A stretch of DNA of 64,000 nucleotides from Yamagishiella unicocca. Taxonomy: Eukaryota; Chlorophyta; Chlorophyceae; Chlamydomonadales; Volvocaceae. Below the pieces are notes generated by a model. The model ran no database searches. It was not told the origin of the DNA and worked only from the letters and a program-made list of their open reading frames with translations. Shown in pieces: positions 47,001 through 58,982 of this stretch; within the stretch, counting starts at the first letter, position 1; the number at the start of each line of letters is the position of its first letter. A program made the translations under genes and the position numbers. Location: NCBI GenBank assembly GCA_003116995.1, contig BDSL01000009.1:1240001-1304000 (forward strand). The letters run 5' to 3'.

Positions 47001-49739
47001 GATGAGGGGGCATGTACGGCACAAAGATGGACGTGTCAACGTTGGATCCGAGAGAAGGATACCTCCCGGCCTGCCCACGGGCCGCATCGGCCCTGGCCTT
47101 GCCTCAGCCTGTTCTTCTGGGTGCTTTGCGCGGCGACCGCCAGCTCCTGGCCCCTCGCCTGCGCTCCCTCACCTGTTGCGCCACAGCACTAAGAACGTGT
47201 AGATCACCAAAAGGATGTAGCCGACGGAGAGCCGCGACACGTCGCGATCGATGGCTTTGGCTGCAGCAACAAGGGAGAGAGGGATGGGGGGAGGTCAGTC
47301 GGTGCTTGGTAGTGAAGCGGATTGAAGGGATGGCTGGATGATCAACTGATGCGGGGTGGGTGGAGTTCGCTGGCAACCGCGAGAAGTGTTACCAGACAAC
47401 CAGACTGCAATCGGGCCGCCGATGGGAAAAGAGCAAGGGAGTCAAAGGAGAGCGCCGGCATCACCCCGGCCCCCCAGTCGCAGCCGTCCATTCTGAATCC
47501 CAACGCAGAAGTGACCGCCTGCACTTGGCCATAAGCCCCACCCCTGAGATCTCCGTGTAGGGCCCAGTACCACGAATTGGCCCAACTCAATCAGCAGATC
47601 TTTAGGTTTTGGCAGCCGCGACCCTCCATAACCTTCCGGGACAACTCACTCGACTCGCGTCCGACGGCGCCGTCGCACGACACGTACTGCGCCAAAAACG
47701 GCGACTTCCAGTTATCGTACGCCACCTCCGTGATGCGCTCCTGCCATTTGTACGCAATGCTATCCTCGTCGCCTTCGTCCTGCGCAAGTAGAGAGTGGAG
47801 GTGTTGGCGCGCTAAGAATGGCGACAGCAGCGCCGCCCGTGGTCTGTGTGTCTCCATGTGTCTCTGTCGCACAAGCTCGCACCACCCCAATCCAGACCCT
47901 TGCCGCATCATCAGCCTTATCAACGAACATCATGCTCACACCCCCTCCGCCTCCGAACCATAATGCGCGCGTCAAGGAAGGCAATCCAGCACTCAAACTA
48001 GGGCCTTGCGTGCGTACGGCACTGTTTGTGACGTACCTCCGCGGCCTTCAAATGGAAAATGGTCTGGAAGACCTCCGCCCAAACGATCGCGTCCGAGGAG
48101 TCCTTCTTGACACCCCCCAGCACCCACTTCAGGTTGACCGACTGGCCCTGGTCGTCGTACACTTTGGCGGTGTTGAGGGTGTCCAAAAGGTTGGGGTCCG
48201 CCATGAGCGTCCGCTCGTCGAAGTTCCAGAACTGCAGGACGCTGTCCACCTGCAGCCAACCACCAACCACCAACCAGAGAGCTGGGATAGACGGGGAGAG
48301 GCACCAGCGCGATCCCCGCGGGTCTGACGTCTGCCGCTGCTGGCACACTCCGTCCCGCGCCAGGCCTCCGGACGGTAACCCGTTACTGTAACTAGCTAGC
48401 TAGGCCCGCACAGATAGGAAGAGACTCCCCTTACCGAGACCGACTGTGCAGGAGCCCACTACAATTCATGTTGTTGGGATCGACGTCCCTGGACGTTCCC
48501 GTGGACGCACCAGAGCACGCAGCCCCCGCCTCCCCATCAACACGACCGCACCGGCTCCGGCCCACGTCGCCGGCGGAGCACCGGGATCGAATCCCGGGTA
48601 TCACGCACCGCTCGTACTGCGGAGGCCACCAAACGCCCCGCCATGCCGAAACCCGGGTGCATGGGCACGCCCCGTCACCCGCTTCCCACACAAACGTACC
48701 CGGCATTGCGTGCTGTTGGCGGAGCCCGTGTCGCAGACCTGCTGCCAGTTGTACGACATTCCATCCAGCACCACCACCTGGGAGGTGATGATGTTGTAGG
48801 CGCGCAGGTGCTCCAGCAGGTACTTCTTGGCGAGCACGTTGGCGCCGTCCTGCGCCTGGTCCAGCGCAAGAACCTTGACCTGGGGGGGAAGGCAGGGCAG
48901 TCGTGGGGGAGGGGGCCCGGAGGGGCAGGGCGGATCAGGACGCATCAAGGCGGCGTCAGCATGTGGCGCTGCGGGCGGCGGGTGAGAAGATATATCTTAT
49001 CACGTGGCGGGCGTTCACAGGTTGGGCGGTGGGAGCAGAGGGGAGGAAGGAACTAAGGCACACCGGGCGGTGGGCGCAGTAGCCAGGTTGGGGATAAGGT
49101 AGGTCAGTGTGGCCGGGGAGGGTTTGTGGGTAGGCCACTAGCGAGGTGTGCAGTAACTTACAGAGAAGGAGTCGGAGGGGTAGTTCTCGTCCACATAGTA
49201 TTTGTCTTCGAAGGATGGGGCGTCTTGGGGCGTGTAGAGCTTCTCAGCGTCCTGCTCCACCTCGAACCTACAAGCGTGATTTGGTGTTAACATATGGAGT
49301 GCGTGGATACGGAATAAGGCCGTTTGACTGCACCTTAAAAAGCCAGCGCAGCAGGCAAGGGTAATCGCCCCACAAATGAAGAGGACCAGCCATGGGCGCC
49401 GCGCAATGAAACGGCCCAGTGCGCGGTAGAACCTTGTAAGACCTGCAGATGTTTACATATATAATGGATTCAGGGGGGCGTGCGCGTTGGAAAAGGTCGA
49501 GTGACACATGCTCGATTGCACGCATTTAGGGCCGATACAGCTCAAGCAAGTCCTATAATCACATGATTACATGAGCATGGCCCATATCTACATAATGAAA
49601 TGAGTCCTACGCCATTAGCGCATCATGACATCCGAAAAGTAAGTTGTGAACGGAGTTCGTCAGGCTCTGTGGTTGCCCGTGAACACCGCAGTTTCTTACC
49701 TCGATCGACGGCGCTGCTTATCTTCCTTAGGCACTTCAT
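41056..49739 (-). CDS. Patched/RND-type permease with sterol-sensing-domain layout (paralogue 2)
   Basis: Complete 19-exon model, 963 residues: 49739-49700, 49442-49334, 49267-49162, 48879-48700, 48249-48037, 47779-47650, 47260-47173, 46747-46630, 46179-46147, 45828-45764, 45433-45277, 44863-44288, 43868-43853, 43645-43480, 43317-43170, 42942-42745, 42196-42031, 41772-41653, 41318-41056. Phases close throughout. It starts MKCLRKISSAVDRG, with TM1 at about residues 29-49 followed by EVEQDAEKLYTPQ, the counterpart of GDKLWVP in paralogue 1. The sterol-sensing region (about 270-420) has GVGVD in TM4; TM10 has GIAVDY. DFNFRDLFVPEG, typical after TM7 in Patched-related proteins, is encoded partly by a 16-nt exon. 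Intron 11 has a GC donor (CAG|GCGAGC). A Cys-rich patch (CACFGCVAPCCC) after TM6 may be S-acylated. The exon structure differs from paralogue 1, so the duplication is old. Predicted lipid/sterol transporter; substrate unknown. Confidence 0.88.
41603..41652. repeat. 9-bp tandem repeat abutting a splice donor
   Basis: ACACCCGGT is repeated about five times. On the minus strand it begins in the donor of the exon ending at 41653 (ACGG|GTGTGTACC), so each unit resembles the splice site (CGGGTGTAC). Confidence 0.85.
43853..43868 (-). other. 16-nt microexon of the second Patched-type gene
   Basis: GACTTCAACTTCCGCG lies between a CAG acceptor and a GTAAGC donor. It encodes DFNFR plus one base and is needed to join KVYM to DLFVPEG in frame. 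The peptide is one conserved in Patched-like proteins, which supports its use. Confidence 0.8.
45846..46076. repeat. Minisatellite of 10-11 bp units in an intron
   Basis: GGGGTAGTCAG alternates with GGAGGGGTAG variants through 230 bp, inside the intron between exons 46179-46147 and 45828-45764. It starts about 18 nt from the acceptor. Confidence 0.9.
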
Positions 49740-52025
49740 AGTGTTTCAGCGATGGCCAGCGCCGCGTCTGGACCACAACGCACCAAACCTCCTAATTTCG
49801 TTCTGGTTGCGTTCCCAAAATTGGTCGCACTATATTTATCTTAGCATAAGTGTTGCAATAGTTGATCCTCCTCTGCAGGAAAGACCGATCCCAGGGTTAT
49901 CACTTTTCCAACAGTAGGTTTCTCCTTAGGGAAACAAGGACCACAACTGTGCACCAATGCCCTTTCCTTCCCCATATACAAGTTGTAATCCTATGCGTAC
50001 ATATTTCACGGGGTTTCCTTCCAGCAAACGTTCGTACTCAAAGGGGTGGTTTATGCCGTTGGCGTAATGGCGTAATAGGCGTAATGGCGTAAGGAAACGG
50101 GCATTTCACCGGAGGCATCCGAGAAATCCCAGGCATACCATCAGTTGTTACAGTACTAACACAACGTTGACACGATGTGAGGGCTGGTAGGCTGAAGTTG
50201 CATCACGCACCGTGGATTGGATCCTTGATGAATCCTCTTACCGGACTAACGACAGTCCTTCTGGATAAGGTGCAATATTTAGTACAAGGGACGACAATTA
50301 ATACACATAACCCATAGTAAATTGGAATACAGTAGGCGTAGCTCAGGACGCAAGTACGTGACTTCCAAACGCAACTGTCAGTAGCAACCATTCCAGCGCA
50401 TATCTCGTCATATATCAATGCTTGGCTGGCATGTTGAAACCAACTCGTCATTCCTCCCAGTGTTGACCTGCCATGAGGGCTCCATCCAAGTACATCCAGC
50501 ACGTACTTGTGGCCCCTGTTGACATAGTGAGGTATAATGATACACGGGCAGCTAGCTCGAAGGAAGGCTACGTAGGTTGCGCTATGTAAATTGCGCCGAC
50601 GTCACGCCGTACAACAGCCATGGATCGAACGGGACCATGTCAATCACTGTTCACGTACTGTATCTGGCATATACACTTATAGCACGTAAGACGTAAAGGG
50701 TCCCTTTTTCCACGCTGTTTGGATGGAACCTAGCTAGGACGTGCTGGGTACGAACCACCTCTTTCTCCACATGCCCAGCAGCAGCAGCAGCAGCAGCAGG
50801 GCGGCGTCTCCCTGTGTCTCTGGCTTCTCGGTCCCGCCAGCTGAGAGCTGAGCCCTGCGTTTCGCAGCTGCATAGCGGTGCTTTGCATACCCATACAGGC
50901 AAATACAGCAAGGACGGCGAGCCAGTCAGTCCGCAATACCTTAAATATGCGCTTTAACGCGCACTCTCAGCTGCTGACATGCTCAAAAAGAGCATTCGCA
51001 TACTAACTAACAACAAGCCGTCCGACCGAAAGCAACATGGCCGACGCTCCCAGGCTCCATCCTCACGTCCCCTCCGGCAGTGTGCGTCGCCAGGCGTTGC
51101 CTCATAATACGTAGCCGCCCACCGTCCCTACCCGCCCACCAAAACTTTTCGCCACATCTGCCCTGTGCAGGCCCTGAAACGCCTGGTGTCTCGATTGGGC
51201 CCATTCATGCTTCGTTGGAATCCTGCCGATCTGAAGTCCTGTGCTCCCGTCCCGGCTGCAACTGCGCCCGACAGCCTGCACTACGGCGGCCCCTTGCGAG
51301 CAAAGTCCCACCGCATCCCTGGCGGCAGCAGCTTCGCTGCAAGCTCCGAAACCACTGCCAACCCATGCTGCTTACAGTCATGCTGACGAGTAATTACAAT
51401 TTTAGTAAAGCCTCGTTGGTCGGCCTCACCTATATGTACAGCTACCGGTAATGTACACAGCACACGGTGCAAAGCTATCATCCATGCACATCGTGCCCGT
51501 CAAGCTTTACTCCCCACTACGAGCGCAGGAGAGAACTTGGAGCCGCAGCTGCCTACCCAGTTGATTAGCCAGCTAGATATTAGACAACCGCCACGAAACA
51601 AGCTGATGCATGAGCCTTGCCACGCAATGCCCGACATCGGCAGGGCAACGAACTAAGCTCCCGTGGACCCGACCGATGACCCCTGCCTGCCTAACTGCGA
51701 ACCAAGAAAAGAGACCTGCCGCCCTAAGCCTCCCCGCCCCTTCTTCCAGGTTCCAGGCCCCCAATGAGGCTGGCTGGCTCGCTGGCTGGCTGGTTGCGTG
51801 CTGCACCTACCGCCGCTGTCACGTCATTAAGGGACCGGCTGCATGTGCCGGTCCCGTAGAGGCCCTCCTTTATAAAGCAAGACGCGAACAAGGTCCATCA
51901 GGCGAGTAGGTAGAGCAAGCGTCCATACAGCACACCAGGAAACCAAGTAGTGTGAATTGGCGACAAGGGAAGCCCGACGCGCCATGGCTTGCAGGACCAG
52001 CCAGCTATCGTGTTGTCTGGCTGGC
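49740..52025. other. Intergenic, no supported gene
   Basis: Holds the promoter of the second Patched-type gene and the 3' flank of the next minus-strand gene. A GGCGTAAT-type short tandem repeat occurs at about 50054-50093 and (CAG)8 at about 50776-50799. Candidate minus-strand TGTAA signals for the downstream end of the 52026-58567 gene lie at 51394-51398 and 51372-51376. Otherwise nothing recognised. Confidence 0.45.
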
Positions 52026-55000
52026 CTACCAGATGCTCTTGAGGCTGAGGCGGTGCACTTGCAGCCGCAAGGGCGGCTCATCATCCTCCAGAGGCAGCTG
52101 CCGCGGGAAGAGCAGGCCCGCGCTGGCGCGGAGGCTGACGGCGGTGCCGAAGCGCAGCACCTGCGCGCCGGGGAGGACGGAGTGGAGTATTCGCTAGGCA
52201 TTGTTATGACGACTGATGCTGCTGCTGCTGCAGCAAGGAAGCAGCTGTCACTGATCTTTTTTGTAGAATGCCTTTTGTGCGGACGCAGCGCTAAGAATCT
52301 GCGAAGGAGGTGCTGTTGCCAGCAGGTGGGCACGTGTTGAAACGCTCACGTTGACGCGCGTCTCCGGGATGATGCTACCGGTATCTGCGGTTGGGATGAT
52401 GGGTGCTAACGGTAGCAAACAGTCGCGCCGCAGAGCAGAGGCTTTTATTTCGAAAGAGATTCGCCCCTTGCTGGTCAACTTGGGCCGTAACTGATGTCAA
52501 GACGGGAACGAAACCCCGTGCACAGGGCATGTACGCGTGCTGAGCGCAGACCAGGAACCAACCATTGTGGTACTACGGTGCGACAGGGCTGAGCTGCGTA
52601 ACACGCCACGGCCGCAGGCCGAGGTCATCTTGGGGCCGCCGCGGCGGCGGAGCCTAGCCCAAACTCGACCGGCAAGAACCGGAGGCGGGTTTCCCGCGCT
52701 CAGCTTCCGTGCCGTACCCATGTCGTACCTGCTCGTCAAACTCGATGCCGCCCGGCGTCAAGTGTACCCCGGACCCCGCCGCGTTGTCCAGCCTGCGCGG
52801 CGACCGCAACACGCCCTTCAAGCGTGAGTCAAGAGCGAGTCAGCCGGAAAAAGCGTTTCGGTAGGGTTCCGTTCCGTTTCTGGTTTCGGTTTGAGATCCC
52901 AACTTACGCCCGTTCACACGCGCAGGCACACCCCTCCACTCGCCCCGCCCGGCCTGATGGCAGCCCCTCGCTGCCGCCCACGTGAGTGTGTTACCCCCCG
53001 CTGCGCGCCGCTGGCCAAACACAACCCACCCACCTGACCATAAGCCGCGCGGGTGGCTGCCAGAACCTGTTTGCGTGCGCCAATGGCAGCTCGTAGCGCA
53101 CCTGGGGGGGTGGGGTGTATGGATGTGGATGGGTGGGTGTGCTAGGGGGACCGTAGCCGGCTCTGCGCGCGCCCGCTACTGTACGGCACACGTAGTACAC
53201 GGTCCTCTTTTATAAATGGGGCGCGCGCGTCGCTGGGTTGCCAGTCGCCGGAGCTCCAGGGAGGGGGAGGAGATGAGGGGGGTTTCGAGGAGATGAGGGG
53301 GGGGGCTCACCTTGAGCGCCACGGGTCCCAGCGGCAGGCTGCGGCTGATCTTCAGGACGCCCATGGGAGCAGCCTGGAGGGGCGGGAGGGGCAGGCAGGG
53401 GCCGCGGCGGGGCCGGCCGCTTAGTGGGGGCCGCCGTCAACAAAGTCGTGTGGGCTGCTTACTGCACAGAATTGCCATTTGCATGGTGCAGCAGGCGCAC
53501 TTGCGGGGGCCGCTTTCTGTAGACACTGCGCCACAAGGATACGCGGATTCGCATGTTGCTAGACGGCGCGTACGTATGCATCCATGCGATGGGGTGCTCA
53601 TAAGGCCCTGGGGCTCATGAGGCCCTGGGGCTCATAAGGCCCTGGGGCTCATAAGGCCCTGGGGCTCGTAAGGCCCTGGGGCTCGTAAGGCCCTGGGGCT
53701 CATGAGGCCCTGAGGTTCGTAAGGCCCTGGGGCTCATAAGGCCCTGGGGCTCAAAAGGCCCTGGGGCTCGTAAGGCCCCGGGGGCTCGTAAGGCCCTGGG
53801 GCTCATGAGGCCCTGGGGCTCGTAAGGCCCTGGGGCTCATAAGGCCCTGGGGCTCATGAGGCCCTGGGGCTCATGAGGCGCTGGGGCTCATGAGGCCCTG
53901 GGGCTTTTAAGGCCCTGGGCCTCGTAAGACCCTGGGGCTCGTAAGACCCTGGGGCTCGTAAGGCCCAGAGGCTCATAAGGCCCTGAGGCTCATAAGGCCC
54001 GGGGGTCTGTTACTACTGAGGAGCCCTCGCTTCCTGCCACTCCGCGGCGCTGCGGGCGGCGGGTGCCCGGCGGTCGTCGCGGATTCGCTTATCAAACCCC
54101 CCACCGCACATCACCGCCCCGCACATCACCGCACATCACCGAACCTTGATGGAAACTAGATCCTTGATCTTGATCCGAGCCACGGGCTGGATCTGCACAT
54201 GGGGAGTGTCAGGGCGAGCGCGGCGGGAAAGGGTGTGAGAGGAAACCCGTAGGTCATCACTGAAAAGGAAACCCGAATAAGGAACGTTTGATACGCGCTT
54301 TTGGAGAGGGTAGGTTGCTTTCGGGGGTTGGCCGGAGCGGGTGCGCGGGCGGAGTGGGAGGGGCGTCGAGAGGAGCAAAGGGCTCCGCTTGCATCCTAAG
54401 CAGGGACCAGGAGGAGTCAAGTAAGGTGCCAATCCCAGTCCTCGAGGCCCTCTTTAACGCGCGGATGCCGCTCCCGGAGCAGACAACGCCCGAACATACG
54501 TACTCCAGAAGCTGACGCGCGCCTCACCACCCCTCACCAGGGTCATCCCCACCCGGCAAAATAACCAAGCTACGATGCCCTCGGGCGCACCACACCGCAA
54601 TCCTGTTCAGAGGCGCAAACACCACAAAACTACCACTGAAGACCTTACGGCCGTCGCCGACCATCACGTGCCGTAACTTATAGGAGACAGGCAGCTGGAC
54701 GGGCGCCCCCCATCCCCCGCGACACCAACCCACCTGCTGCTGGTCCACATCTAGGTTCACACCAATCCCCACGTCCAGCAGCGGCATCTCAGCCCACGTC
54801 GTCGAGGGAAGCTCGTGCCGCGGCCTCCGCTGCCGCGGAGGCGGTGGCGGCGGCGCGGCGGCCGCGGCCGCGGCAGCTGCCTCCGCCCCCGCCTCCACCT
54901 CGCTGCTGGGGCGGTCGTCGCCGCCGCCACGCCGGGCGCCGCCGATGATGAAGCTGCGTGTGATCTTGATGCGGGCGCCTGCGCGGGTGCGGATGGGGGC

Positions 55001-58000
55001 GCATGTGTGTTTTTGCGTGTGGTAGTGGTGGGCGGAGGGCCCTCAGTCGGGGGCCGTAGGGGCGGCATCCAGGTGGCTGCGGCATGACGGCCTGAGGGCG
55101 CGTTTCTGTGCCCGACCGAGAGCCGTGCCTTACATCATGCAGCCAGCAAGACAAGGCCCTTCGCACCGCAGGAGACCCAGCCCCTATCCTGCTGTCCCCA
55201 GCCGCCTAGCTACCACCGGCAATGGGGCGGCCTGGCCCCATCGTGTGTTCCACCGTGGCTCGGCTCCTGCCCGGCCCCCGGCCGCTCAGGGCCTCCCCAC
55301 GTAGGCTACTTCCTGCCCTCCGTCACCTATGTCGTGTAACCGGGTCTTCTCGCCACCCCCCTCACCGGGTCTTCTCGCCAAACCTGGTCTTCTCGCCACC
55401 CCCCCTCACCGGGTCTTCTTGCCAAACCTGGTCTTATCGCCCCCCCCCTCACTGGGTCTTCTTGCCAAACCGGGTCTTCTCGCCAAACCTGGTCTTCTCG
55501 CCACCCCCCCTCACCGGGTCTTCTTGCCAAACCGGGTCTTCTCGCCAAACCGGGTCTTCTCGCCACCCCCCCTCACCGGGTCTTCTCGCCAAACCGGGTC
55601 TTCTCGCCACCCCCCTCACCTGTCAGCAGCGGCGGGCGGGACACCTGCGCAGCCGCCACCACCGGCTGGGGCGCTCCGGGGTACACCTGGCCGTACATGG
55701 GACTGCAGCGGCAGGAGCGGCAGTAGACGTGGGAAGGGCGAAGGGCGGCATAAAAATCGCGCGCCCCGCGCAAACACACGAGCAGCTCCAGCTGCATAAG
55801 CAGCGCACACGTCAACGTCTTGCGCGCAAATGACGCGCTCGCCGCGCGGTTCACGTCTAGCATGACCTGTCCTCTTGCCTCCCGGCCTCCACCACGATGT
55901 AACAACGCATGCGTCATTCGCGCCCGCAACCGGGCATAGCCTGATTTGGCACGGACACGCTGCACACACGCGCCTAATCAAGCGCCCATCTAACGGGTGT
56001 ACCAAATATTGTGAAAATGCACTACTGTTCCATGAAAAGCAGCATATTTCTTTGAGTACATGATATGCATTGGTTCACTCACGTGGCATACGTCGGCGGG
56101 TGGGCGGCCGGGGGGCTGTCGCGCTTCCTTCGTGCGCCCCAGCCCCTGCTCCGGCCCTCCGCATTGGTCGCCGTGGAATGCCGGCTGTGCACGAAAAGAA
56201 TATTGCCGTCGTACTGCTCCGGCAGCGGGGCCCTGCAGCGGGTCGGGTCCGAGTGGGATGGGGTCAGAGGGAGCGGTGAGCAGGCGCGGGGGGAGAGGCA
56301 ATGGGGGCGGGGCATGGGAGAGGACGAGGGAGGGGAGGGGAGGGAGGGAGCCGGCAGGGAGGACGCGGCGGGGTCAGGAAACCTACCAAGGAGGTTTCGT
56401 GTGCGAGGTGCCTAGACACACGCAAGCAGCGAAGTTGATGAATGGGTATGGACAACCCACTTGGGCGCATTGTACATGCCCGCAAGCGCTGGAACCCCCT
56501 CGCCGTCCCTTTGGTGGGACACCCGACCGTGAGTTCGACACCCCACTACGAGTGACACGCCGACACGGAGTGAACGACATTCGCTGTGGCGTCTTCACGT
56601 CATCGATGTTTTCCTTTCCTGACATATGTCCCCGGCGCTGCAACCACCGCGACATCGCCCACAGCCGTGCCGCCGCCCGCAGCCCCAGCGCCGTCCGCAG
56701 CACTACGTACGGCACCCTCCCCTCCGCCCTCCCCCCCCCGGCCTCCACGCCCCTGTCCCCTCTCCTCCGCTCCCTTTCCCTGTCTCGCTGCACCCCTCCT
56801 TTCAGCTTCCCCCAGGCCCGCCACCCGGCGCTTCCTACACTCGCTCCTCCCGTGCGGCTTCCAGGACCTTCCCCCCCAGGGGACCCCCGAGGGCCTTACG
56901 TGGGTCGCCGCAGGTCCACCCTGGCCACCCCCGTGGTGTTGTCCGCGAGCCAACGCCACACGTTGCGAGCCTGGGCGCGGGGGCGGGGGGACGAGGGCCG
57001 GCGACATAGGAGTGGGCTGTGTGCTTGGTGGGGGCTGGGGGGGGGGCAGGAAAAGACGGAAAGACACAAGACGTGGGGCTGGGGAGCACGGCGTCGCCTA
57101 AACAGGCTGCGCGCGACATGGGCGCCGGTCGCTGGAAAGAAACGAGGCGGCGATAGGTTGAGGCGGCTAGCTAAATACACAGCTAGCAGCAGCATACCGA
57201 CCTAAGGCGGACCCACCCAGGGCTGCATCTCAATCTTGGGAGTTGCCACGTAGACGGCTGATGCGGACGGGCCTGGACCTGCGGCTGCGGCGCCGTAACC
57301 TGGGGAGCCGCGCAGCACCTCCGGGGGCGGGGGCGGCGGGGCTCCGGGCAGGCCGTGGCCCGAGCCTGCGCGAATAACAACATTCCCCGAAGGTGGTCTT
57401 TATCAGTGGTAAGATAAGGTTGCGTAGAGGGGCGTCCTTATGTGGTTGGCGGTGGGGCAATATGCCAGGTAAGGCAATATGCCAATTTAAGGTATGCAAA
57501 GCACGGAAAGGGTAGTATGCAAAGCAGCGTAAGGTAGTATGCAAAGCACGGTAAGGTAGTACGCCGAGTAATGTAAGGTAGTAGGTTCAGGTGTGGGGTG
57601 GGGTAGGGTGAGGGGACCCTGGGTTTCGGATACGGCCGGGGGAGCGGGAGGGGACAGGCGAGTTGCACTGGCAGCAACCGGGGCGAGGGAGAACACAATT
57701 ACGGCAGCGACCACCGCAGCCGTGGGGGGTTGAGCGGAGGTGGTTTGGGTAGGCGGAGGGTGACATGTCCATGTTCGTGCGTGTTTGTGTGCGCCGCCCT
57801 TGGATGCAGATGCCGTGATAGGACCTGCCAACCTGCTGGCTAAGCGAGGCAAGGCCCGGTGTGTTGGAGGGCAAGAGCTGGCGGCAGGAGAGCTGCGCGG
57901 AAGCGGCGAGGTGCATCAAGCGCCTTTGCTTTCGTCGCTACAGTGGAGCAGTGGCGGCGCCGGCGGACGTGCTGGCTAACTGCTCTGCTGCGGCGGCTTC

Positions 58001-58567
58001 TGACGGTGGTGGTGGTGGTGAGATAGCTCAGGGTGCGGCAGGTCCTTTGTTGAACAGAGCCCTATGGCACCTGGTTTCGGAGCGTGATTTGCGAGAGCAC
58101 CAACCCACGCGCCACGGTGCGGGGAAGCGGAACCAGGAGCGGCGCGCATAGGCGTCGGCCGGCGCTGTCGATGGCTGTATGAGCCGATGCGTGTGCGGCG
58201 ATTGGCGGTGGCTGGCAGCTTGGGGCAGTCGGAATGTGGGGCCGCAGCGGGCTGTCCTCCTCACGCCAGCCACACACATGCAAACGAGGGCCGCGCTCCT
58301 CTATGCGGCGAGCGGCTGGTGCCAGGCGACGTTGCCCGAGGCCGTAGGCCGGTGGGTCGGTGCTTTGCATGACGGCGTGCGTTAACTATTCGTGCCGTTG
58401 TGCGGTCGTGCCGAAGGCCGCGCCCTACCTGCATACTGCGTGTACGCATAGTGAGCTGGGGCTTGGGGGTGCGTGCCACCGTAGGGATCGGCTCCGGCGC
58501 CGTGCCGGGACCCAGCTGCTACGCTAGGGGGCGGAAGCATGCCAGGCGGGTGGCCCGCTGCCGGCAT
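52026..58567 (-). CDS. Unknown protein, 421 residues, probably beta-strand rich
   Basis: Complete 12-exon model: 58567-58429, 57365-57217, 56970-56900, 56232-56083, 55702-55620, 54978-54734, 54694-54644, 54192-54145, 53373-53311, 53101-53034, 52792-52729, 52160-52026 (TAG). The frame closes exactly. The first 95 residues are Pro/Gly/Ala-rich (MPAAGHPPGMLPPPS...). There follow PWARNVWRWLADNTTGVARV, QYDGNILFVHSRHS, ITRSFIIGG, a poly-Ala/poly-Pro linker, and a C-terminal half of short alternating hydrophobic/polar strands (LLDVGIGVNLDVD, LPVSYKLRHVMV, VARIKIKDLVSIK, VALKVRYELPL, GVHLTPGGIEFDEQVLRF), ending LSLKSIW. That pattern would suit a beta-barrel or beta-sandwich, for example an organelle envelope protein, but I recognise no family and see no clear targeting peptide. 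Two adjacent donors (54643 GTCTTC, 54144 GTTCGG) are unusual, so that part of the model is less sure. Confidence 0.68.
53598..54008. repeat. Minisatellite of about 17-18 bp units in an intron
   Basis: GGGGCTCATAAGGCCCT and its variants (CTCGTAAGG, CTCATGAGG) are repeated about 23 times between the exons at 54192-54145 and 53373-53311. Confidence 0.93.
55338..55619. repeat. Minisatellite made of splice-donor-like units
   Basis: Units such as CACCGGGTCTTCTCGCCAAA and CTCGCCACCCCCCTCACCGG repeat from 55338 up to the exon ending at 55620. On the transcribed (minus) strand each carries GGTGAGGGGGG, like the true donor CAG|GTGAGG at 55619. Confidence 0.9.
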
Positions 58568-58982
58568 GGTGCCTAATATACTTTCACCTGTTGGGTGTTT
58601 ATCAAAGCTTTGGACTCCAACAAGGCGCGTACTGCTGAGGACCGAACTCGGACTACTATGGTTTGACGTTGGGGAAATGAGAACGTTCCGCCGTAGTAGT
58701 TCATTTAAAGACAGCGTTTTATATGTATGTATTCGTCATTTACAGAAATGTTCGGCATGGGCATGGACGAGCTGCCGTGTACAAACGCATGCTTGGACTG
58801 AATAGGGAAAGAACGGAGATAGTGTCAACGTTCATCATAGTTCATCAAGCAATCATGATCTCTATAGCTTGCTTATCTCCCAACTTGTAGGCGATCGCTA
58901 ATTTGGCGGGGTCACACGGCACGGAGCCTCGCCAAAGCTCCTGATCACTTGCCATAGCTTCTTATACTGTACAAGCCGAAAC
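58568..58982. promoter_or_regulatory. Shared divergent promoter region
   Basis: The two flanking start codons (58567 minus, 58983 plus) are 415 bp apart and point away from each other, so this AT-richer stretch must hold both promoters. No clear TATA box is seen for either. Confidence 0.55.

Noticed and set aside
48575..48600. GGGATCGAATCCC, resembling a tRNA T-arm/B box
   Set aside because: It lies in an intron. No D-arm, anticodon arm or acceptor stem can be folded around it, and the conserved TTC is changed.
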